A DNA stretch of 64,000 nt. Source: Dulcicalothrix desertica PCC 7102. GTDB taxonomy: Bacteria; Cyanobacteriota; Cyanobacteriia; Cyanobacteriales; Nostocaceae. The stretch is taken from assembly GCF_003991905.1 (NCBI RefSeq), contig NZ_RSCL01000001.1, positions 434,001 to 498,000 on the forward strand, read 5' to 3'. Under the pieces are notes generated by a model. The model was not told the origin of the DNA and made no database searches. It worked only from the letters and a program-made list of their open reading frames with translations. The position numbers and the translations under genes are program-made. This document shows positions 16,687 to 24,225 of the stretch, one piece after another (positions within the stretch are counted from its first letter, which is position 1; the number at the start of each line of letters is the position of its first letter).

Positions 16687-17271
16687 ATGACCATTGATAC
16701 GAGTGCTGCTAGGCTAAAAATTTTAGAAACAGCATCTGAACTCTTTTATCAAAAGGGAATTCAGCATGTTGGTATAAACGAAGTGATTGCGGAGTCAGGT
16801 GTAGCCAAACGAACTTTATATCGTTGGTTTCCCTCTAAAGATAAGTTGATTGAATCTGTGATGGAACACCGCGCGCAGCAGTGGATTCAATGGTTTGAAA
16901 ATGCTGTTACTGAACGTGGTAACACACCGAAAGAGCGACTATTAGCAACGTTTGATGTCTTGCGAGACTGGTATGCATCACCGGGATTTCGCGGATGTCC
17001 GTTTATTAATGCGGTGTTAGAAATCGCCGATGCATCGCACAAAGCACACCATATTTCAATTGATTTACGTGAATCTATTCGTCAAATTATCATGCGTTTG
17101 GCAGCAGAAACAGGAGTGCAAAACCCAGATGCTTTTTCTAGACAGTATCTATTATTGATTGGTGGCGCCAGTTTGATGGCAACAATTGAACAGTCACCCG
17201 ATGGAGCAACATTTGCTCAAAGCGCGCTTTCAGTTTTAATTGATGCAAGTTTAAATAAAAGTCTTATATAA
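16687..17271 (+). CDS. TetR-family transcriptional repressor
   Basis: A 194-residue repressor. The N-terminal HTH is plain: ILETASELFYQKGIQHVGIN, then VIAESGVAKRTLYRWFPSK. The C-terminal ligand domain includes WYASPGFRGCPFINAVLE, a motif common in cyanobacterial and proteobacterial TetR proteins of the TetR_C_33-like kind. The longer frame from 16633 would add 18 residues and overlap an operator, so ATG 16687 is preferred. It is divergent from the AhpD/PchB operon and very likely controls it. Its 3' end is duplicated at 14825. Confidence 0.9.
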   Translation: MTIDTSAARLKILETASELFYQKGIQHVGINEVIAESGVAKRTLYRWFPSKDKLIESVMEHRAQQWIQWFENAVTERGNTPKERLLATFDVLRDWYASPGFRGCPFINAVLEIADASHKAHHISIDLRESIRQIIMRLAAETGVQNPDAFSRQYLLLIGGASLMATIEQSPDGATFAQSALSVLIDASLNKSLI

Positions 17272-17367
17272 GAGGATTACAAGTCTGCCATTCACATCCC
17301 TTAAAGTCCCTATATATTGAACTCAAATGTTGTTTTGACCGCTATTTCAACGCTATACTTCATAGCG

Positions 17368-17604
17368 ATGAAGCAATTAAGGGGGCACTACCATCGAAGA
17401 GTAGACGATATTTATCAAAAATTGAAAAAAGCAGGTGCAAATGTAGGCGATTTCCAATTTCTTGTGCGAAGAAGCGATGGTGCAGTTTTTGTAAACGACC
17501 CAACTAATTTTGGCTTGCGTAGACAAGGCCCGCAAGGAGATATCCAAAATATTATCGAGCGATTTAAGAAAATATTAAGAGATAAGAATAAAGGAGCAGA
17601 ATAA
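17368..17604 (+). CDS. Hypothetical protein (78 aa), possible toxin-tail
   Basis: A 78-residue basic protein from ATG 17368 (a longer frame starts at 17317): GHYHRRVDDIYQKLKKAG, then DFQFLVRRSDGAVFVNDP and DIQNIIERFKKIL. I do not recognise the family. The short basic domain followed one base later by an acidic small gene resembles the toxin-domain plus immunity layout of polymorphic toxin cassettes, but without a delivery domain this is only inference. Confidence 0.5.
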   Translation: MKQLRGHYHRRVDDIYQKLKKAGANVGDFQFLVRRSDGAVFVNDPTNFGLRRQGPQGDIQNIIERFKKILRDKNKGAE

Positions 17605-17605
17605 T

Positions 17606-17905
17606 ATGTTAACGGACACTGAATTATTAGATTTGCTACCATTGAAACAAAAAGATTTTCTTGCCAAATGTATTGGTCGTAAACTGGTGGAAATTGACCG
17701 TTTTTTTGGTATCGACCTTCCATCGTTTCTTGAAGGTGGGCATTTTACTGAAGCAGAGTACTTCTCTTATAACTCAGGCGCAGTAAAGTTTCATTTTGAA
17801 GGTAATTTAATTTATGTGCTTGATGTTTATGGTGAACAGCTATCAATTGTAGTATTGCCCATGAATATCGAAAGTAACGAGTTTATAAAAATATATCAAC
17901 TTTAA
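17606..17905 (+). CDS. Hypothetical protein (99 aa), possible immunity protein
   Basis: A 99-residue acidic protein starting two bases after the stop of the upstream gene, so the two are coupled. It contains LPLKQKDFLAKCIGRKLVEI and AVKFHFEGNLIYVLDVYGEQ. Past its TAA the same frame continues open to 18205 and encodes a sequence of similar pattern (CIGR, then a beta strand ending IYLVDDF). This suggests a tandem, diverged second copy. Function unknown. Confidence 0.5.
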   Translation: MLTDTELLDLLPLKQKDFLAKCIGRKLVEIDRFFGIDLPSFLEGGHFTEAEYFSYNSGAVKFHFEGNLIYVLDVYGEQLSIVVLPMNIESNEFIKIYQL

Positions 17906-18205
17906 AAATTATCCTTTGCTCCACCTTCACTTAAAGGTTGTATTGGTAGAATATGCCGTGATGTTCGCATCTGGACTCTAAAAGAAGATTTTGAATCTCT
18001 TGAAGCTAAACAAGTAGCTGTTTCTTATCTTTTTGATGAGAGTGAGCTATTTTATTGCATTTACCTAGTAGATGATTTTGATAGTGACTATTTACTTTTA
18101 GGACAAGATGTTCCGCTCGACAAAATAGACAGTTGTTTTTCAGTTGCACTTGGAGAATACATTGACCCAAGAAAATTATCAGAACCAGTTTACAGTCTCG
18201 CTTAG
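17906..18205 (+). pseudogene. Start-less open frame, diverged copy of the preceding gene
   Basis: One hundred codons in the same frame as the preceding gene, without an ATG. The product includes SLKGCIGRICRDVRIWTL, then QVAVSYLFDESELFYCIYLV and QDVPLDKIDSCFSVALGEYI. The shared CIGR and strand pattern with the 99-aa protein suggest paralogy. It ends by overlapping the receiver-like gene. Probably a fragment whose 5' end was lost. Confidence 0.4.
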
Positions 18206-18548
18206 GGTTTTAATAATAGAAGATACAGAAGAACGTCAAAGTATTTTAACTTCTCTTTACCGCTCTCATGCGTGGATGCTAGTCAATACTGATATTATTT
18301 CTCTCGACTACAATCTGCGTGGAGAATTAAACGGCGCCGATGTAGCAAAGGAAATAAAGTTATCTCGAAACACAAACACCAAAATAATTGTACATTCGCT
18401 CAATCCTAAAGGGGTAAAGCAAATATTAAAAATTATCCTTGATGCTATTACATACCCTATATCTAGAATGGTTCGCTCTAATAAGCATTTCAAGTACCTT
18501 AGAGGTTGTTTGAAAAGTGCCCGTGAATGTCATGCTGAGGAACGTTAA
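18144..18548 (+). pseudogene. cREC-type receiver-like protein, internally deleted and cut by a MITE
   Basis: RVLIIEDTEERQSILTSLY and DIISLDYNLRGELNGADVA match small stand-alone receiver-like domains of the cyclic-phosphate-processing (cREC) kind. Compared with the usual family layout about 13 residues seem missing between HAWMLVNT and DIISLDYN. There is no ATG at the expected position (only TTG 18144). From residue 119 the frame runs into a MITE and ends in it. All this points to a decayed gene. Confidence 0.6.
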
Positions 18549-18690
18549 CGCAGTTTTCCCGCAGGGTAGCATCTCAGTATGTGTCCAAAACCCTAGATTC
18601 TACCCTTCGGGAAAGCTTCGCTTACGTTCCGTAAGACTCCACTCAGAATGACAATTTATACCTTATCTGACTTTTCAAACATCCTCTTAG
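18498..18690. mobile_element. MITE-like element, 193 bp
   Basis: Inverted ends of 21 bp: CTTAGAGGTTGTTTGAAAAGT at the left pairs with ACTTTTCAAACATCCTCTTAG at the right, with two or three mismatches (the strings are given in 21-base arms). The interior has GTCATGCTGAGGAACGTTAA and AGACTCCACTCAGAATGACA, short inverted motifs common to such elements. No open frame for a transposase. It has inserted into the 3' end of the receiver-like gene. Pieces related to its interior occur near 30720 and 33725. Confidence 0.8.
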
Positions 18691-18751
18691 AGCTAAAATT
18701 GACGAATTGGGTGTAAACTACGATTGGTCAAAATAACATTATTTTTGAGCA

Positions 18752-19429
18752 ATGAAACTAAATGAAGTTGTGCCTTGGGGCAGGACGCTAGAAGAATATA
18801 AGTTAATGTTCAACCTGTCAGAGACAGATTTGAGAGCTACAATTCTTGGTTGTGGCGATGGACCCGCTAGCTTTAATGCCGAAATCACAGAACTCGGATA
18901 CTCCGTTAAGTCCATTGACCCAATATATCAATTTTCGGCGCCACAAATTAGACAGCGTGTGCAAGAAACTTACGAACAAGTCATTTCACAATTAAACCTA
19001 AACCCAAATCGTTATGTTTGGAAACACTTTAATGGCGCCGAAGAACTAGGTCAAGTCCGTCTCGCCACAATGGAAAGATTCTTATTAGATTACGAAGCTG
19101 GTAAAATTACAGGACGCTACTTGCCGCAATCTTTACCAAAATTAGAATTTGCAGATAATCAATTTGAATTATGCCTATGTTCTCATTTACTCTTTCTATA
19201 CTCAGACAAGTTATCTCTTGATTTTCATGTTGCTTCAATTAATGAACTTCTACGAATTTCTAAAGAAGTTAGGATTTTTCCTTTACTCAATCTTGACTGT
19301 GAATTATCACCTTATTTAGAACCAGTTATTCAAGACTTATTGAGCAAAGGTTTCAGCGCTTCTGTTCAACCCGTTGCCTACGAATTTCAAAAAGGTGGTA
19401 ATCAAATGTTGAAAATCAATGTGTTGTAG
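18752..19429 (+). CDS. SAM-dependent methyltransferase-like protein (225 aa)
   Basis: A 225-residue protein with a Rossmann-like SAM site: ATILGCGDGPASFNAEI (residues about 29-45) is motif I and SIDPIYQFS an acidic motif II with D56. The later part LPKLEFADNQFELCLCSHLL resembles motif IV to V of class I methyltransferases. Close homologues are common in cyanobacteria with no known substrate. Its TAG stop is supplied by the first bases of a palindromic repeat (19425-19453). Confidence 0.8.
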   Translation: MKLNEVVPWGRTLEEYKLMFNLSETDLRATILGCGDGPASFNAEITELGYSVKSIDPIYQFSAPQIRQRVQETYEQVISQLNLNPNRYVWKHFNGAEELGQVRLATMERFLLDYEAGKITGRYLPQSLPKLEFADNQFELCLCSHLLFLYSDKLSLDFHVASINELLRISKEVRIFPLLNLDCELSPYLEPVIQDLLSKGFSASVQPVAYEFQKGGNQMLKINVL

Positions 19430-19453
19430 AGACGCGATTAATCGCGTCTCTAC
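19425..19453. repeat. GAGACGCG palindrome repeat, copy 1
   Basis: Arms GTAGAGACGCGATT and AATCGCGTCTCTAC form a 14-bp perfect palindrome with no loop bases. Identical copies lie at 38709-38736 and 40678-40705, a variant at 48682-48712, and a variant with ACCGAATT arms at 59608-59635. Here it includes the stop codon of the methyltransferase gene. It is probably a mobile hairpin that also ends transcription in both directions. Confidence 0.9.
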
Positions 19454-19572
19454 GTAAATAAATATTTTAAATTGTATTGAATTTTGCAGGCGTGTTACCG
19501 TATTATGTTTAATTTTACAATATAAAAGCCTGGACTAACTTAGCGCAATTTGAACCAAACTGGCATACATAA

Positions 19573-19687
19573 TTTACGAAAAATTACGGTGGTAAAAAAT
19601 GTAAGGCTTCGTAAGAATTATACAGACACAACAAGTGCTTCACTACAGGTGCTGAGACTCAAACAACACCTCAAATAGGGGAAAAAT
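19573..19687 (+). promoter_or_regulatory. Conserved leader of RTX-like gene 1
   Basis: About 115 bases before the ATG are conserved in sequence and order with 22060-22176 before the paralogue. Shared blocks are CGAAAAATTACGGTGG, TTCGTAAGAATTA, AACAAGTGCTT, GTGAGACT-AAAC and ACCTCAAA, ending in a purine-rich ribosome site (AGGGGAAAAAT here). The leader evolves more slowly than the N-terminal coding region, which suggests a shared promoter or structured 5' UTR. Confidence 0.7.
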
Positions 19688-20467
19688 ATGGAATTATTTA
19701 CTTACAATTCCAGCAACGGCAACTACAGCTTTTCCACTAACCCAGCAAATGTATCTCTGAATGGCAATTCACTTAACTCGTCCCTTCAGGGCTTATTTAA
19801 CCTGACTGGAACTGATTCAGGTCTGTTTAATCAAATCAGGTCGTGGCGCGCTCCGGCTTCCCAAAGTTTGGATATCTTGTCCACCAACCTTAACAGTATG
19901 GTTAGTAAAGTGGCAGACAATACTACCGCGAGCGGAAACATGATTAGCGTGGTTGGAACTGGCAACATTCTAAATGCAACAGGAGAAAATGCCACTTTGA
20001 GTGTAGTAGGCGATAACAATGCCTTAAATGGAGGGTCAAGCAACAATACTTTCAGCGTAGTGGGAGACGGCAATACTGTGACTGGAGGTTCAGGAAACGA
20101 TACTTTTAGCGCTGTTGGCATTAACACCCTTATTGGTGGCGAAGGTAATAATACTTTTGTTCTGCCTTCGGACTACTCGTCGTCTTCTAGTAATGCGGCG
20201 CCGGGGCAAAGCTTAATTGTGGACTTTAAACAAGGAACTGACAAATTGCAGTTGCCTACAGTAACAAATGTCACAGGCGCCACACCTTCTTTCAGAGTAG
20301 TCAACTACAATGAATTGACTTTCACACAGAAAGAACAAAATACTGATATCAGCTATCAGGGCAACCCGTTGGCAGAGCTTCAAAACATTTCTACCAGTCA
20401 ACTTCAAGAAACAGACTTTGTACAACCCAAGAACATTAATTTGCAAGGAGTAACAATTTCTTCCTAA
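19688..20467 (+). CDS. RTX-like glycine/asparagine-repeat protein 1 (259 aa)
   Basis: A 259-residue protein with a polar N-terminus and a central run of repeats (residues about 85-160) of the form VVGDGN-x-x-x-GGSGNDTF, close to the Ca-binding nonapeptide GGxGxDxxx of RTX proteins. A conserved C-terminal block follows (LIVDFKQGTDKLQLPTVTN and NYNELTFTQ). There is no N-terminal signal peptide, as expected for type I secretion, but no secretion genes are in the window. The paralogue at 22177 is similar throughout. Likely an extracellular Ca-binding or sheath-like protein. Confidence 0.8.
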   Translation: MELFTYNSSNGNYSFSTNPANVSLNGNSLNSSLQGLFNLTGTDSGLFNQIRSWRAPASQSLDILSTNLNSMVSKVADNTTASGNMISVVGTGNILNATGENATLSVVGDNNALNGGSSNNTFSVVGDGNTVTGGSGNDTFSAVGINTLIGGEGNNTFVLPSDYSSSSSNAAPGQSLIVDFKQGTDKLQLPTVTNVTGATPSFRVVNYNELTFTQKEQNTDISYQGNPLAELQNISTSQLQETDFVQPKNINLQGVTISS

Positions 20468-20939
20468 AGGACTTCCACATCAAAAAATCTTCAAAACTTT
20501 CTTGTGGAGCGGGCATCCTTGCCCGCCTACGTTTAAAACAGGCAAAAGCTTGCGCTTGAGCGGAGCGATGCCCGTTCCACATTCCGGAAGAATTTAATTT
20601 TTGGTAGTCCCTTAAGTTAACACAGTTAATATCTTGTAATATATTGGTTTTCGCTACGCGTAAACCCAAGCTATAATTATTCTTATAGAATTTGACTTAC
20701 ATGAATATTTAGAAGGTTTGCAAAACTTAATTATTCAATTAAAAAGAAAATATTAAAATTTAGAATATTAATTCTTAGTTAAGTTTAGCTATAATTAGCA
20801 TCATAACTAGTAAATTTACTTAGAAAGCAGCAAAGCAGTAGCATTACGGAAATTTTAATGATTTTCAGAACTGTATTAATTTTATTGTTTTGAAGGGAAT
20901 CATGTAAGTAAAGCATAAGTTTTTACTTCGTGATTAACA
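20468..20939. other. Non-coding stretch with two hairpin repeats
   Basis: The GGGCA/TGCCC repeat lies at 20501-20527 and a degenerate inverted partner near 20545-20582 (GCCCGTTCCAC). From 20690 on the DNA is AT-rich and probably contains the promoter of the repeat membrane protein. No gene is seen on either strand. Confidence 0.6.
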
Positions 20940-21800
20940 ATGGATTTTTTCAAATTAACTCAAGGCACCTTTGAATCTGTTACAAAAACTGCATCACAAG
21001 CAGGGGAAGCAGTAGGTAATGCTGCATCACAAGCTACTCAAGCAGTAGTTGGAACCGCAGTTGGAGTTGGAGAAGCAGTTGGTGGCGCAGCCGTATGTGC
21101 TGGGCAAGCAGTAGTTGGAACCGCAGTTGGAGTTGGAGAAGCAGTTGGTGGTGCAGCAGTATATACAGGGCAAGCTGTAGCGCACACTGCTGTGAAGACA
21201 GGAGAAATGATAGGTGGCGCCGTTGCACATGGTGGTTCGGTAGTAGTTGGTACAGCAGCAGGTATTGGAGGGGGAGTTATAAATACTGCTTCACAAGCTG
21301 CTTCTTCTGTTGCCACAACCGCAGTTAAAGCAGGAGAAACTATTGGTGGCGCCGTTGCACATGGAGGTTCGGTAATAGTTGGTACAGCAGCTGGTATTGG
21401 AGGAGGAGTTATAAATACTGCTTCACAAGCTGCTTCTTCTGTTGCTACAACCGCAGTTAAGGCAGGAGAAACTATTGGTGGCGCCGTTGCACATGGTGGT
21501 ACGGTAGTAGTTGGTACAGTTATGGGAGCCAAAGATGCAGTTGTCAATACAGCTTCGCAAGCAACCAATGCTGTAGCAGGAAATGTAGCCAAAGCCGGAG
21601 AAACGGTTAAAAATAGTTTATTTTCGTTTATTTATGGTGTAGCAGTTTTGGTTATTGCTTTATTAGGTGTCATTAATGGTTTTGTAATGGCTTATGTTTA
21701 TGGCAAACAAGAAATTTCTTTAATTGCTGCGGGTCTTTCAGCTATATTTTTCTTTTTCGCAATTGTATATAAAAACCAGTTTTTAAAATGGTTTAGCTGA
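20940..21800 (+). CDS. Glycine/alanine-rich 22-residue repeat protein with C-terminal membrane hairpin
   Basis: A 286-residue protein. Residues 15-225 are built of a 22-residue amphipathic unit: AVVGTAVGVGEAVGGAA then CAGQ or YTGQ, and a doubled 44-residue version VGTAAGIGGGVINTASQAAS then SVATTAVKAGETIGGAVAHG. Two copies of the 44-residue unit are nearly identical in DNA (132-bp period near 21220-21480). Residues about 232-286 form two hydrophobic helices with a short turn. The repeats resemble LEA-type or glycine-zipper helices that coat membranes. It lies between two RTX-like paralogues. The function is not known. The opposite strand is open only because of repeat composition. Confidence 0.8.
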   Translation: MDFFKLTQGTFESVTKTASQAGEAVGNAASQATQAVVGTAVGVGEAVGGAAVCAGQAVVGTAVGVGEAVGGAAVYTGQAVAHTAVKTGEMIGGAVAHGGSVVVGTAAGIGGGVINTASQAASSVATTAVKAGETIGGAVAHGGSVIVGTAAGIGGGVINTASQAASSVATTAVKAGETIGGAVAHGGTVVVGTVMGAKDAVVNTASQATNAVAGNVAKAGETVKNSLFSFIYGVAVLVIALLGVINGFVMAYVYGKQEISLIAAGLSAIFFFFAIVYKNQFLKWFS

Positions 21801-22176
21801 AATCCTGTCCCAATGTCAGTAAATAGTTCAGATAATAATCTCTTTATTTTATAAGAGGCGTGATAGTTTTTAATATTTTATCTAATTGTTCCCCAACCCG
21901 AAGTAGGGAAGGGGTTAGGGGTTAGGTTTTTTATATTTTTGTTGCAGTGAATTTTAATATTATGACACGGGCAGGGACGCCCGTTCCACAATCTATAATC
22001 CTATAATCCACAAATTACAATTTACTACTTAGCACTTTTTGAACTAAGCTGTTCTGAATATTTGCGAAAAATTACGGTGGCAAACAAATGGAAGGTTTCG
22101 TAAGAATTACACTGACTTAACAAGTGCTTGCTCATAGGTGGTGAGACTTAAACGATACCTCAAACCAGGGATTAAT
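21801..22176. other. Non-coding stretch with two repeat types and conserved leader of RTX-like gene 2
   Basis: At 21888-21933 lies a copy of the CCCCTAACCCC repeat (AGGGAAGGGGTTAGGGG), followed at 21965-21991 by the GGGCA/TGCCC hairpin. From 22060 to 22176 is the leader shared with RTX-like gene 1. No gene is seen. Confidence 0.7.
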
Positions 22177-22884
22177 ATGGAATTAACCGTTTACAATTCT
22201 GGCAATAGCAGTCAGAGCCTTTCATATCAGCCAACGAATACATCTTTAAATACTAATTTACTAAATTCTGGTGTTGACCCAGGTTTGGTTACTCAGACAA
22301 GTTTATCGCGTGCGAGTTCTCCTCAACAGCGTACAGACAATACTGCCCAAAGCAGAAACGTCATTAATGTGGTTGGAAGTGGTAATACTTTAAATGCGGC
22401 AGCAGGAGGCGCCACCCTAAATGTGACGGGTAATAATAATGTATTAAATGGGGGGTCAGGTAACGATGTCTTCAATGTAGTGGGAGATGGCAACACTTTA
22501 ATTGGAGGTAATGGTAACGATGTTCTTAGCGCTGAGGGCAATAATACGCTTATTGGTGGCGAAGGTAATGATACTTTTGTTATACCTTCTATCTATTTTT
22601 CGTCCCCTAGTACTCGTAACCCAGTGCAGGGGCAAAGCTTTATTCAGGACTTTCAAATTGGAACTGATAAACTACAGTTGCCTTCGCTAACAACTGTTGT
22701 AATAAATGCCAGAAGTGCTACATCTTCGTTTAGAGTGGTCGATTATAACGAACTAACTCTCACACAGAATGGACTAAATACTTTTGTTAACTATCAGGGT
22801 AATTCTTTGGCGGAACTTCAAAATGTTTCAGTCAATCAACTGAAAGAAGTGGACTTTGTGCAACCTAAGAGTTTTATTGCGTGA
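22177..22884 (+). CDS. RTX-like glycine/asparagine-repeat protein 2 (235 aa)
   Basis: Paralogue of the 259-aa protein, with the same start MEL-T-YNS, central repeats (VVGSGNTLN, VTGNNNVLNGGSGNDVFN, GGNGNDVLS, GGEGNDTFV) and the same C-terminal block (FQIGTDKLQLPSLT, DYNELTLTQ). ATG 22177 is preferred over GTG 22138 because it aligns with the paralogue and follows the conserved leader. Its nonapeptides are closer to the GGxGND Ca-binding consensus than those of copy 1. Likely secreted by a type I system elsewhere. Confidence 0.8.
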   Translation: MELTVYNSGNSSQSLSYQPTNTSLNTNLLNSGVDPGLVTQTSLSRASSPQQRTDNTAQSRNVINVVGSGNTLNAAAGGATLNVTGNNNVLNGGSGNDVFNVVGDGNTLIGGNGNDVLSAEGNNTLIGGEGNDTFVIPSIYFSSPSTRNPVQGQSFIQDFQIGTDKLQLPSLTTVVINARSATSSFRVVDYNELTLTQNGLNTFVNYQGNSLAELQNVSVNQLKEVDFVQPKSFIA

Positions 22885-23003
22885 GGGTTGATTATTACTC
22901 CTTAACTTTTGTAGGATGGGCATCCCTGCCCGTCCTTGAAAATTTATGAGTTATTTTCTCGCATTTTTGTGAGATAGTCATCAAAATTTAAGTATTGAGG
23001 TAT

Positions 23004-23993
23004 CTACCAATTCGCACGAGTTGAAATACCAAGCAAATCGCCTTCGATTGTACGACCAATACTATAAATATCACATACTATACCTAGCCCTATTGTGTAT
23101 TCTCGCATATCTATTAATTTTGACTTAAGAAATTCATCTAAAGGTCGGAACTTCTCCTTATCAGCTTCTTCAAGGTCAAGAGAACTATAATCATCAAAAG
23201 TAGATATATTTAAGAGTTGTAAAGAGGAAAGTAATCTAGTTAATAAGTTATCTTTTGTATGTGACATTTCTACAATAGCACTTTTTTTGGTATACCTAGC
23301 TGTAAAATGTATTACGGGGAAATCTATATTTTTAACAAATTTTTCAATATAGTTGTTCAAATTTATTGTATTTAAAAATGTGGATTTTTCAGGAAGTGGC
23401 AAAATTTTTCCCCCTTTCCTCTTCGTAGAACCAGACATATCCATATCAGGTGCAATGCCAACCCAATCATGTTCAAATGTCTCTCCTAAGATAATGTGAA
23501 AAGCTTCCTGTTCACAACAAATAATCCCTCTTTTATAAAATTCGCTTTGGTTCTTTTTATTTATTGATAACTGATATAATAAATCAGGATTCCCGATTAG
23601 AGATTTTGTTAGTGATTCTTTGCGTGTATTAGGATTTCTTCTAGAGCCTATGAGTAAGTTCCTTACTAAGTAAATCTCTGTGGTTTTAAAATTAGAGTTA
23701 CAGAAGTTAATAAGCTCTTTATATCTCAAACTCATTTCTGCGGCAGTTTCAGCAGGATTAGGTGTATCATAACCACACCAACTAGCTTCTGAAGAAACAT
23801 ATTTTAATAAATCATCACATTTTACAGGATATAAAAATCCTTCTGATTTAAGAAATTTCTCTATAGTAAAGTCTCCCTTTTCAGCTAATTCCCATACAAA
23901 TGGTTCAAACCCATCATCACTCTGACTACGATAGTGAATGTTTTGAGTTAGTTTAACAACTTGCTGTATAAATTCTATATTGCTAGATTTCAT
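23004..23993 (-). CDS. NuiA-like (nuclease A inhibitor) protein, apparently two domains
   Basis: A 329-residue soluble protein. The C-terminus FLKSKLIDMREYTIG, then CDIYSIGRTIEGDLLGISTR matches the end of nuclease A inhibitor NuiA, where it is an IDVYIVGKT-x-SG-x-LAGISTK motif. The N-terminus (GFEPFVWELAEKGDFTIEKF, then AAEMSLRYKELINFCNSNF and TTEIYLVRN) fits the first part of the same fold. A similar strand pair, AFHIILGETFEHDWVGIA, near residue 165 could close a first copy. I read it as two NuiA-like units with an insertion, inferred from pattern only. NuiA blocks the secreted nuclease NucA; the target here is unknown. The stop is next to a hairpin repeat. Confidence 0.6.
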   Translation of the reverse strand: MKSSNIEFIQQVVKLTQNIHYRSQSDDGFEPFVWELAEKGDFTIEKFLKSEGFLYPVKCDDLLKYVSSEASWCGYDTPNPAETAAEMSLRYKELINFCNSNFKTTEIYLVRNLLIGSRRNPNTRKESLTKSLIGNPDLLYQLSINKKNQSEFYKRGIICCEQEAFHIILGETFEHDWVGIAPDMDMSGSTKRKGGKILPLPEKSTFLNTINLNNYIEKFVKNIDFPVIHFTARYTKKSAIVEMSHTKDNLLTRLLSSLQLLNISTFDDYSSLDLEEADKEKFRPLDEFLKSKLIDMREYTIGLGIVCDIYSIGRTIEGDLLGISTRANW

Positions 23994-24039
23994 AGTAAAA
24001 AGATATATTGCTTAATAACATAATTTAGATAGAATTGTT

Positions 24040-24221
24040 AAATAAGGCGCCATACCTATTCTAATGGTGCTGTTTTTTGTTCAAATTATACAGATGTTAT
24101 GTTGGGTTACGCTGACGCTTTACCCAACCTACAATTTAATAATTCTTGTGGGATGTACATCCTTGCCCGTCTCTTTATATTTATTTTGAACAGGCAGGGA
24201 TGCCTGTTCCACAAGATACAA
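24040..24221. repeat. Cluster of three inverted repeats between the NuiA-like gene and proS
   Basis: TTGGGTTACGCTGACGC and TTTACCCAACCTAC form an inverted repeat at 24101-24132. Two copies of the GGGCA/TGCCC repeat follow in opposite orientation at 24144-24172 and 24189-24216, ending 10 bases before the proS stop. The array probably ends proS transcription. Confidence 0.75.
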
Positions 24222-24225
24222 GATA

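Noticed and set aside
17317-17367. Upstream start of the 78-aa gene giving a hydrophobic N-terminus
   Set aside because: The first 17 codons need a non-standard fit, and ATG 17368 begins the conserved-looking part; it cannot be excluded.
21038-21592. Long minus-strand frame inside the 22-residue repeat gene
   Set aside because: It is an effect of the repetitive, GC-biased codons of the plus-strand gene; the product is low-complexity Ala/Thr/Pro without a fold.
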